DNA of 64,000 bases from Adiantum capillus-veneris (lineage: Eukaryota; Streptophyta; Polypodiopsida; Polypodiales; Pteridaceae), in assembly GCA_014529385.2 (NCBI GenBank), contig CM043953.1, positions 81,040,338 to 81,104,337 of the forward strand. Direction: 5' to 3'. The position numbers and the translations under genes are program-made. Under the pieces are notes generated by a model that did no database searches, was not told the origin of the DNA, and worked only from the letters and a program-made list of their open reading frames with translations. This document shows, in pieces, positions 44,027-53,639 of this stretch (its first letter is position 1; each line of letters opens with the position of its first letter).

Positions 44027-45282
44027 TGTAAGGTGCAGCGGAATGAATGTTGAATTTTGCTCAAGATGAGTGCTCCGAACTGTGCTCAAGGTTCCTTTTT
44101 ACTTACGGAAGGGAGAGCCTTCCGTCCTTTAATGAGAGAGTGCAATGGACACAAACAAACTGAATGGACACTGTGCATGAAGGTGCATGAGACTGAGAGA
44201 TAGAGAAGAGAATACGACACCGGAGATGTTGTAAAACCCTCCTCCGAAGGCCCCACTCTCTATGGTGAGAGCGGTTTACTTATGATTGCGCAAATCTCTA
44301 CAATGCTTTGGACTTGCTGACTATGTCGAGGACGATGAGGACGACGACGAGACGGGATGAAATCTGAAACTGCTAATGGCTGAAATCTGCAAATCTTTAT
44401 CTGCTGAATTCTGACTCTATGTTGATGACGATGTCGATGATGACGATGCGACGACGACGCGCTGAAAACGCAGATGCTGAAATCTGCGTTTTCCGGGCTG
44501 AATCTGCAAACTTCGCGGGATCTGACCGTGCGACAAGGATCTACTGCTTGCGGGAAGGTGATATCTGCGAGGTTTGGGGGTTCTACTGTGGAGTCTGACT
44601 GCTGAAACTGAAAACGTTGGTGCTACTGCTGCTTCTGTCGCGAAGATCTGCAAAAACGCTAGGTCTCTGGCTAATCCAAAAACGCTAGGCTGATTTGGGG
44701 TTCTGCGGTTGAAATCTACTAACGCTAGGGCTGATTTGCTGTTATGGGGGAATTTGCTAACGCTAGGGCTGATCTGCTATCTAGTGTCGCCGTGAATCTA
44801 CAAGTGCAAAGACGTTGGCTGATTTGATGCAAAAACGCTAGGCCTTCTGCAATGCTGAAAACGCTAGAGTTGTCCCGGGGTCGGTCTTGCTGAGAAGTTG
44901 CCTGTTGAGCAAGGTGCTCCTGCTGCCTCTTCTGCCAAAAAGTGCTAACTTTGGTTTGCTTAGATATTATCTTAGCAAAATTGCCCTACCTAGTTCCCAA
45001 CAAAAGTCACTTAATAAATAAGTGAAAAATGTCAAAAAATAGGGAAAATAGGTTTAATGCATTGGAAAAATGCTCTTGATGGGATCTGATGGGAATCCGA
45101 TGGTCATGCTGTGTGCAACCAGAGGATATGCATCTAATCTATGCATCTGGACATTCACGGTCTGCGAACAGACTCACAAAAGTGTCAGATCACTTCCTAT
45201 TCTAGACTAACTTGACTGAACTGAACCCTGATCTTGCTGTAGCTTGTCCACGGACACATAGGGTTGGATGTGTCACGTGACA
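44027..45282 (-). repeat. 5' LTR of the long-LTR element
   Basis: 1256 bp. Its interior has repeated AACGCTAGG words (about 44655-44890), present also in the partner LTR. Confidence 0.93.
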
Positions 45283-46428
45283 GCAACGAGGTGAACCTTT
45301 TGCTTGGAATTTTACCTGTTTTACAGGTGAAATCGAGGATGACACAGGCCATGTGTCCACTTAGCCTCTTTTGAGTTAATTTCCTAGTACCCACCAACTT
45401 ATGCTCACTGGCCACACAATGTCCGGCCATTTGTGACTTCAAAAAGAGGGTCCCAAAAGTTAAATAAAAAAATCATCGAAAAGAAACCAACAACGAAGGT
45501 TAGCAGTTGCCACGTCCTCATGAGAGTAATTAGCAGTTGCCACGTTCTCTCGGAACAAAATTCATCTTGAATTGAAAAGTTATCGACTTCATTCTTGAGC
45601 TATTGTCGCTCCCAATTGCTTTCGTATGCAAATTCCTCGGGCTCCAGATGTATTTTCCAGAAGCATCAGCAAGAGGGGACGCCCAAATTGAGAGAGGGTC
45701 CCAAAAATTTCTTCCTCATTGTGACTTACAGTGAGTGTGTGAGTAGTTGGTGTAGGTGTTGAAGCTTTAATGGAAAGCTTGCCTTCTCCCTTGCACTATG
45801 TAGCGCAATGATTCTGCTCTCGCACACCTCTCTCCCCTTTTGAATACAAAATCCTGATGCCCCACTAGAGGGATACTCATCTGTATGTACAATTATGTGG
45901 GTTTATGCGTGTATGCCGATGCAAGAGCCTCTTGTCCAGGTATTGGAGTAGCGAATTGCTAATCCCACGCAGGTACAGGTGAATTCGAAGAGATTTCTAA
46001 ACCTTGTCCGATTCAAAGGGCAAGTAGCCCAACAGGTGTTGGGAGTATGAGGGCTCGCTATGGATGCGTTCGGCTCGAGAAACGGAGGCCAAAACAAGAA
46101 ATTATAGCCTGCTATAGTATTTTGCAGGTTTAGGGTTTTGACCCTAATGGATCCCTAATACCCGTAGGAGATTTGGGGAAGCGAGGGGATCGTGAAGCAG
46201 GTCATCTGGTGTATTTTCGGGGCAGAAAACAGAGAATTCAGCGTGCTGCAAATTCTCACTAGGTTTTGTGAAGTGTCCATATGTGCCGGGAAAGTCACTT
46301 AGTGCGTTGGGATTTCATCTGTGAAGCTTCCTAGTACAGTTATGCTGCGAAATTGGGCCAGAATATGTCTTTTTCAGCCCGGATTATGCAGGACAGCTCG
46401 TAGGAAATCGCAGGTTTTGTTCCCTTTT
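45283..46428. other. Right interior of the old gypsy-like element
   Basis: No gene recognised. A repeated phrase (TTAGCAGTTGCCACGT) occurs at about 45500 and 45530. Confidence 0.5.
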
Positions 46429-46468
46429 AAAGAAATACCGAAAGGGACGCCAGTCTTTGGGACCAACA
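46429..46468 (+). promoter_or_regulatory. Conserved LTR core, copy 3, outside any delimited LTR
   Basis: AAAGAAATACCGAAAGGGACGCC...CTTTGGGACCAACA. The flanks do not match the LTRs at 39737 or 47237, so it is either an unrelated LTR relic or a separately conserved unit. Confidence 0.7.
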
Positions 46469-46929
46469 GGTTGTCCACATATGCTTGGAGGGCTCTAGCT
46501 TCCAAGCTGTGTGTGTCCGAAGTGTTAATTCCAGTTACAGGTTTTATTTGCAAAGTTTCTCTATGTCCTAAAGTGTAATGTAAAGTTTTGGGTGAAAGCC
46601 AAAGTCTACCGCCCTATGGGCCGATTTCAAATTTTGTTTTGAAATTTGAATGAATTGTGATGATAAATGATGGAATGAGATTCTAGTGCATCAAGATTCC
46701 CATATGAATGAGATGATTGGATACTGTGGTGAGCGCATCAAAAGTTCCGGAGGGATGAGATGGCTACACAGGGATCTAGGTGCATTAAGACTTTTGGACG
46801 GATGAGATGACACAGTGTTCAACGTGACTAAGTGTGTGATTTGTGAATTGCATTAGAGAATGTATGTTCTTGTGGATGATAGTACATGAGTACATAGAGT
46901 CAGTGTCTACTGAAGAAAGTATCCGTTCT

Positions 46930-47236
46930 TTACTGTTTTGTAGGTGTAATTGAGGACGATTACTCTTCTTTAAGAGACGGGTATATGACAAGTCAATGAT
47001 GTGGTAGCATTATGGACCCCTCCAATTCATGCTGGCTGCCGTATGGAATTTTCGCAATTCGTACTGACTTGACATGTGGCACTACTATACGAAATTCCGC
47101 GTTTGGCGCTGCTGGCTGATGGTGTGGCATAGTTGTATGGAATTCCGCAAATTGCGTTTGTAGCTTTTGGCAGTTTCTAGTGTTTCTGTTTTGTAGGTGT
47201 AATTGAGGACGATTACTGTTCTTTAAGAGATGGATA
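46930..47236 (+). repeat. Extra polypurine tract plus partial LTR in tandem with the 3' LTR
   Basis: A 253-bp unit (from TACTGTTTTGTAGGTG through the PPT-like TTTAAGAGACGGGTA and about 200 bp of U3) precedes a second copy of the same PPT region, which starts the full 3' LTR. U3 is thus partly duplicated. Confidence 0.8.
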
Positions 47237-47834
47237 TATGACAAGTCAGTGATGTGGTAGCATTACGGACCCCCGCAATTCACGCTGGCTGCCTTACGGA
47301 ATGTTCGCAATTCGCACTGACTTGACACGTGGCACTACCGTACGAAATTCCGCGTTTGGTTGATGATGTGGCATAGTTGTATGGATTTTCACAAATTGGG
47401 CTGGCAGCTTTTGGCAGTTTTTAGCGTTAGCTTTCGAGTGCAGATGCTTTTGGAAGTCGAATGCTTTTAGGATTAAGTGCTTTCAAATCAAGTGCTTTTA
47501 AATCAAGTGCTTTTGGGGCTCTACTTTTGAGCATCCTTTGTAAGTCTATAAGTGCCTTGAGGGCCACTTCTCAGAGAGCATCTGGACGTAGATTCTCGGA
47601 GAGAGTTGTATCCTTTGGAGTTGTACCTTGGAAAATCAATTATAAAGAAATACCGAAAGGGGCGCCAGTCTTTGGGGCCAACACGTCTGGGCTCGGAATT
47701 CCGCTGATTCGTGTCGTATCTCTCTCTTTCTCTTACTCTTCGAAAGTTGTTTTGAAGTACTAATAGTGTTGCCAAGTGTGTAGATTGCGGTTATATCTGT
47801 GTTTCCGTCAAATCACTCGCCGGAAGGGATTACA
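47237..47834 (+). repeat. 3' LTR of the old gypsy-like element
   Basis: 598 bp, starting TATGACAAG (G to A change of the normal TG) and ending GGGATTACA. Confidence 0.78.
47644..47682 (+). promoter_or_regulatory. Conserved LTR core, copy 4
   Basis: AAAGAAATACCGAAAGGGGCGCC...CTTTGGGGCCAACA within the LTR R/U5 area. Confidence 0.75.
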
Positions 47835-49150
47835 ACATCAGCCAGCGCAATTCGCGGAGCGATTGTACAACTACCATGTCATCAATTCTCCACACAATTT
47901 TGAGTGTGTTCTTTATTTTATGGCTTTAGGCCCCATCGGACGGGGGTTAATCTTAACCCCTTCTTAGTTTTAGGTCCCTTGGCAAGACTTTATAAGTTGG
48001 GGAGGACTTCTTCTTCTGTTTCTACTCCTCTTGCTAGGGTTTAGGTCCCTCAGCTGGGATTTGCAATTTGTCTAGGGTTAGACTTAGGGAGTCCTAACCA
48101 TCTAGGTCTTCAGTGGCCTGACACATCAGCAATTTGTGACATTATTCCTCCACAGCCTCTACATCATCTTCTTTGACACTTCAGCAGTTTGTGACATTAT
48201 TCCTCCAGAGCCCTAAATCATCTTCTTTGACACTTCGTCCAGGGCTCCTATGCCCTTGGGCTAAGAATCCCCGTTGCCACCTATTTTACCGCATCCCTCT
48301 ACACCCCCTCGTTACCCATCTTTCTATTTATAACCAACTTGTGTATCTCAACCTGGATCCAGATGCTTTATGTGCTCAGCTTATTAGTTAGAAAAGATAG
48401 TACAAATATTCTGTATTCTCTGAAGAATTTGTACATCATGCTGTTGAATGTTACAAGAGCACTTATTAATCACCAAAAATTAAAGCAATCCAAAAGTGGT
48501 TTTGAAAGCAATTTTGTCGTCATTGCCAAGTGCTATTCAATAAGATATATCCTCTTTTGGGATCAATCCTACTAAAGCAAGAGAGCCTTGCAACATGTCC
48601 AAAATGGCATCAATCTGGGGCGTTAGTAAAAGATTATGATAACTATCTTGTTCAAAGCACTATAATGAACACACATTCCATCTTTCTTCTAGACCAAAAG
48701 GACAAAATGATGAAGAACTCAGTCTAACCAATCCTTTTGCCGTTTAAGTCCTTGACTTGACTCATAATCTCTTCATGTTGTATTGCTCACACGAAAAGGG
48801 GATTTGTTTGGAGGTGGACTTCCAAGAACAAGGTCATTAGTCTGATCTTTAAGCCTTTTTGGACTTTCAAAGAAATAGTCTGAACAGGTCTTCAGCCTGC
48901 CTCAGATTGACAAAAATCAATTTATTACTTTGGAAACTATCAAAGCAAAATCAGAAAGATACAGAGGGAACGAATTCGCCTTTTGAGTTTTATGTTCAAA
49001 ACATGGTCCTTGTCTTTGTATTGAAATGAAGTTTCGTAGCTTGATTGCAAATCGTAATGTGGTTCTTTTAATGCCATGGCATTACGAATAAGACATCACA
49101 CTCCTCAAAAGGCATGATGTGAATATCTCATCCATTCCAAGGAATTTGGA
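47835..49150. other. Unassigned stretch
   Basis: No gene recognised apart from the 55-bp tandem repeat listed separately. Confidence 0.5.
48127..48236. repeat. 55-bp tandem duplication
   Basis: Two units, at 48127 and 48182, both starting CAGCARTTTGTGACATTATT and differing at a few positions. Confidence 0.9.
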
Positions 49151-49158
49151 ACCTTGAA

Positions 49159-49822
49159 ATGGCCGACAATGCTTCCTCATCTGCTTCTGGTATCTCTTGC
49201 AAGCCCCGTCACACCATAGATAAGCTTAATGGTACAAACTACCAGCCAAGAAAGCTGCGAATAACGCTCTATCTCAAACAACTTCGTCTTTGGGATATTA
49301 TCTCAAGCTCGGTCCCTGATCCTGAGTGAAGCCATTTGGCAATATCTTGAGCGTGTCTATAAGCATACTGACCTTATTTACCAAGTCTCTCTGATCAAGA
49401 GACTCATAAATACCAACATGCAAGAAAATGAAGCCACTACCAAGTTTCTTGATACATGATAGGCTCTTCTTGATCTATGGATTGAAGAGCCTTGAAAGTA
49501 GTTGCAATCAATGCTTCTACTCGCCACCCTCTTTGTAGAGAGCTTTTATTACCACCCAAGCCACTCAGTGTGGAGAACTTGCAGCTCAAAGGCTTGGTGA
49601 CAAAGATCCAGCAAGTGGAGACTCTACATGAGCAAAGATCTGGTAGGGCTCAAGTTCACTTATTCAGGTGATACCTATTATGCTCCTCTCCAGTTAAATG
49701 CTACTACTAAAAGTGTTTTATCATCATTAGATGCATGGATCCTTGACACAAGTGCTACCCACCACGTGACTCATCACTATGAGTGGACTATATGTGAAAT
49801 CAGCACGCCATCAGCACCATGA
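49159..49822 (+). pseudogene. Copia gag-protease remnant
   Basis: At 49159-49330 the frame reads MADNASSSASGIS and then IDKLNGTNYQ, LYLKQLRLWDII, a copia Gag N-terminus with its Trp changed (NYQPRK for NYxxWK). Stops follow. At about 49735 DAWILDTSATHHVTHHYEW is the copia protease site, with DTS replacing DSG. Between them is unrecognisable Gag. It lies about 450 bp upstream of the acetyl-CoA synthetase exons. Confidence 0.75.
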
Positions 49823-50287
49823 CAGCCAAGAATGCTTACCAGCTGGCCACACCCAAACAAAGAAAGTCCTCTTCTAGTTGCCCTCCCTCTTGCAGCTAGA
49901 GTCCCTCAGCACACTACGCCGGTTGAAAAGATGGAGGGAAGAAGGGAGCTTGAGCTCGTGCAAGCAACCATACATGTGAATACATGGGCGCGCGCACACA
50001 CACACACATTTTTAGTGAAACTATTGATGGGAAACCCCAAAACGAGGAAAATAAGGTATGAAACTTGCTATAAGCAATCAAAGTAAACTTCATAATCCTG
50101 AAGGGAGAGGTCATCCAAGTCAAAGATGGAACAAAGTAATTGACAGAGAGAATACTTCATATGTCTGGCTGCATTTATGTACTAAATGAAAATAAATCTC
50201 ACTAGGCATTTGAATTTCTTCTCCTTCAACCTTGGGAACTTCTATCTCTGGTTTTTTTTTTTTGAAGGACAAGGCACTTGGTCACGG

Positions 50288-51681
50288 ATGGACCCATGTT
50301 CATTTTCTGCTTACGATTTATCTTCTAATTGGTCATCTGTTTGCAAAACTCACAAAGATTCCTTTTTTAGGAGGAAAATGGACGATCAATCTCGTGTTAA
50401 ATCGGAAGCAAGGCTTAAGATCCTTCTGTCACATTTGAACACTGGAAATACTAGCTTTTCTGGTCTTTCCTTTGGAGTGCCTTGCCGGCAAGCCTCTGCA
50501 CCACAACAAGAACGTAATGACTATGTTATCATTCCCAGAAATCCTATGTTTACTCCTCGCATCACCTCAAGAGAGCAGGTAAATATAGATTTTCAGCCAA
50601 TCTGAGGTTGATTTTAATCTTATTTTTCCTTGATGGGACGAACGACGACCCATTTATGATTGAGTTCTGATATGCAAGATGTCTTTTCTGATGTGAAGTG
50701 AGCCTCATTTCTATGTATTTCTGCTCATGTGAAGTATTCAAGAATGTACATGGACTCAATCCAAGATCCCAGTACATTTTGGGGTAGATTAGCACAAGAC
50801 TTCTATTGGAGGAAAGGTTGGAATACAAGTCAACCACTTTGCAAGTATAATTTTGATGTGCAAAGGGGTCCCATATTTGTGGAGGTAAGTTTTTTCTTTT
50901 GGTTCCAAAGGGGTCCTAGCAAATATTAGGATGCTTTTTCAGTAGTTTCTATTTTGATCTGATTGTATCAATAACTTGGGACTTGATTCTTTTCTGCTGC
51001 ATGTAAGTACACATATGCTCCATAGTGCATTATTTTTTATTTCTGTAACAGTGGTTTCGAGGAGGATATACAAACATATGCTATAATGCACTCGATCGAC
51101 ATGTTCTTGCTGGGAAAGGTGAGCAACCAGCTTTGCTCTGGGAAGGAAATGATGCGGGCCAGGATATGCGCTTAACATACCAGGACTTGCTCAGTTATAC
51201 TTGTCAGGTGGGTTCACGCCAATGCCACAGCTCTTGTCATAAATGAATTTCTGTGAAGTACCAATATGGATGCTTAAAAAATTCATTCTCTTTCCTAAGT
51301 GGCTATTGCTATGCAGTACAGCAGTTTCTAATATGCGTTCTAGTAGAGGAGTAGTGCATGAAGCTCGTCAAGATAACTTTTTTTGAAAAGAATTCTTAGC
51401 TGTACTAAAGAAACATCATTTCCACCTTCTGTCTTTGTCTTACTGAGTTGTTCCATAAGTACAAGAAAGATATCTTAATGCATAGCATTTCTGCTTGTAG
51501 TGAGGAAAAACAGTTATTTTTCTTGCTTGGTTGTAATATGAATTTCTGTTTTTGTCAGATATCCAATTTCCTTCTGGCCAGAAATGTGGCAAAAGGTGAC
51601 AGAGTATGCATTTATATGCCAATGATACCGGAATTGCCTTGCGCTATGCTTGCATGTGCCAGGATTGGAGCCATACACTCA
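50288..51681 (+). CDS. Acetyl-CoA synthetase (AMP-forming), 5' exons only
   Basis: Four exons fit plant acetyl-CoA synthetase, which activates acetate to acetyl-CoA with ATP, in plastids in known plants. Exon 1 ends at 50578; I take the ATG at 50288 ([11 protein letters not shown]), but the frame is open further upstream and a T-run plus AG at about 50270 may be an upstream splice acceptor. Exon 2 is 50735-50884 ([15 protein letters not shown]), exon 3 is 51052-51207 ([20 protein letters not shown]) and exon 4 is 51559-51681 ([30 protein letters not shown]). All junctions are phase 0, with GT donors and AG acceptors. This covers the ACAS_N region and the start of the AMP-binding domain. The next exon (expected to begin VVFAGF) is not found before 64000. 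Frames are intact, so I read it as a live gene with a huge intron 4, though a truncated copy is possible. Confidence 0.85.
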
Positions 51682-51704
51682 GTATGTTTCACGTCCATGA
51701 GTCA

Positions 51705-51706
<2 letters not shown>

Positions 51707-51753
<47 letters not shown>
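51707..51753. repeat. (TC)n microsatellite in intron 4
   Basis: About 23 TC units, 25 bases after the exon 4 donor, directly followed by a LINE tail fragment. Confidence 0.97.
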
Positions 51754-51755
<2 letters not shown>

Positions 51756-51756
51756 G

Positions 51757-51838
51757 TATGTAACAGTTTGAACTTTGGTCTCATAGGTCGTTTTGGCCTT
51801 TTGAAGACGTTAATATAACATTTCATTTCATTTCATTC
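51757..51838 (+). mobile_element. Second-family LINE 3' tail fragment
   Basis: GTTTGAACTTTGGTCTCATAGG through GACGTTAATATAAC and a CATTT-repeat tail matches the 3' end of the minus-strand LINE at 37478-37540. Only about 80 bp long. Confidence 0.75.
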
Positions 51839-52204
51839 CCCCCCTTCCCGGATTATTGTGATGGGTATATATTACTGTGTAATAATGTACAAGAGCCACA
51901 TAAATACTATCGGTTTTACAATAAATATGAAAGCGAAGAGACTGCAACATGCCAATCGAGCTGGTACTGGAGCAGCCTGCAATGATTCAAGATATGGAAG
52001 TGACTGCCAAGATATCATCCCTCCAAAACTTGTTTCATCTCACAGAAGTGACCCCCTTTGTGGTTGCAACACTAAAGAAACATTCCAAAACAGAATGCTT
52101 CTCAACGGAAAAAATAATATGTACATAAGCACCACTGGCACCATGGAAAAAAAAGCATTTCTATTATTCTAATTTGCAAGTACCCCCAGTATTGATAGCT
52201 AAGT
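51839..52204. other. Unassigned stretch with a 104-codon frame
   Basis: The open frame at 51858-52172 has no recognised motif. It is probably intronic filler. Confidence 0.5.
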
Positions 52205-52488
52205 CTGTGGCAGAGCTCGCTGCTGCTCGTGCCCCCCCTGCGCACGCACTTGCAAACCCCCCTCGCCATCGCTCACACCTCTCCCCTCCTCCCTCGCCTG
52301 CGCGCTGCCCTGCCCGCCGCTGTCCAGCCCGCTGCCCCAACTCCATCAGCCCACCCCCCCACCCCCTGCTTGCCATCATCCCCCCCTCCCACCCTTGCCT
52401 GTGAACTGTCTTCAGCGCACCAGCACTCGCGCCTTCGCCTCTACCGTTCGCCTTCGCCTCCTCTTCTATCAGCAGCAGGAGACACAGA

Positions 52489-53628
52489 ATGGCGGCTTTT
52501 GCTCCACCTCAGAGGGACTCTACAGAAGCCCCCTCGCCCGACACCACGGAGCCGACCCTTCGACTTGCTCTTTCGCGAGAAGAGCAAGTGAGCTTGATGG
52601 CCGAAGTGGAACGCTTGCAAGCCACTTCAATCATCTGCAAGATCATTGGCACTCGGCCCGGCCGGGGCGAGGTTCGGGATCTACTTCAGGCCCGCCTCCT
52701 CTCCAATGTGGGCAAGATCACCGTTGTCCAGTTCCTCGGGAGAGGGTACTACCAGATAGAGTTCGAGTCCCCAGAGATGATGGGTAAGGTGATTTCGATG
52801 AGCCCACTCGGCATCCGAGCAGCTCAAGCTTACTCCAGACGATGGCATCATGGTTTTGACCCTACTACAGATGTGCTTGAGGAGGAGGCAGACTTGCCTA
52901 TTTTGGTATGCTTCCCAGGCCTGAGGCGAGAGTACCTCCCTCTTCTCCCCAGGATTGGTTCCATGTTTGGGACAGTTCTGGAGTCTCCGCGCACTACAGC
53001 TTCAGTTGTGGCCAAGGTCACAGGTTTACCTATTGTGCGGGTTCTTGTTCGAGACACGCTCTCCCTTCCGAAGGTGATGCTGCTGCCTTGGGTGAGTGGG
53101 GGTTGGATTAGACAGAGTGGAGTATTTTGGTCTCCCGAATCAGTGTTTCATTTGCAGACAGATGGGCCATTCAACAAAGGCTTTTTCTCGCAAGAGATCT
53201 CGACCCACAGCGCATGGGCAGCCTCCCAAGGCTGCGCATGCCCAGCAGCCAGATGCACAGACGCACAAGCTGGTACCTCGACAGAGACCAGTGATCAGAC
53301 AGCTAACGGTTGGCATCAGGTGCTTGGCCGACACCGACAGGGACGGGCTCGCCCCACTGCTCCGACAGGGAATTGCTATGACCCCCTTCAACAGGACCCG
53401 CCTCAAGAGGCCCCATCCACTTCAGATCCTCCGCCTCCACCTCCTCCTCCTCCTTCCTCAGACGCCATTGTTCCGCCTCCCTCCACCTCCTCCTCCTCCT
53501 CCACATTCACCCCCGCCTCTCCTCTTTCCCCGGTGGGGCCCACAGCCTCATCTCCCGACCCCTCCCTCACTCCTCCTCAGACGCAAGCCTCAGCTGGGGC
53601 TGTCCCTCCCAAGCCACTCGGCTCGTAG
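52489..53628 (+). pseudogene. LINE copy 2 ORF1
   Basis: A 379-codon frame starting MAAFAPPQRDSTEAP. The DUF4283-like region includes VVQFLGRGYYQIEFESPEMM and LPILVCFPGLRREYLPLL, then a single copy of the VAKVTGLPIVRVLVRDT block. A frameshift at about 53125 moves the zinc knuckle into another frame, where it reads CFICRQMGHSTKAF, with Phe in place of the fourth ligand (Cys). The C-terminal part is Pro/Ser-rich in one frame and Pro/Leu-rich in another. It encoded an RNA-binding protein; the shift shows decay. Confidence 0.78.
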
Positions 53629-53639
53629 CGAAAGCACTA

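Larger units (their letters stand above)
40889..45282 (-). mobile_element. Non-autonomous long-LTR retrotransposon
   Basis: LTRs of 1263 bp (40889-42151) and 1256 bp (44027-45282), each running TGTCACGTGACA...CTTACA on the minus strand, flank only 1.9 kb. A perfect target duplication, GCAAC, lies at 40884-40888 and 45283-45287. A tRNA-iMet-type primer site lies beside the right LTR and a polypurine tract beside the left, so it is a minus-strand element. The interior has one long ORF with a TAG in the middle and no gag, protease, integrase or RT motif. Long LTRs with a short non-pol interior resemble LARD-type or other parasitic LTR elements. Confidence 0.92.
39737..47834 (+). mobile_element. 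Old gypsy-like LTR element, no coding capacity seen
   Basis: LTRs at 39737-40340 and 47237-47834 share U3 words (GATGTGGxAGCATTAxGGACC), the conserved core and U5, but are clearly diverged. The left flank CCATC and right flank ACATC match at four of five positions and may be the target duplication. A weak primer site (TGGTATGGGAGC at 40342) fits a decayed TGGTATCAGAGC. The interior carries no pol and contains a 4.4-kb element inserted at 40889. Confidence 0.7.
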
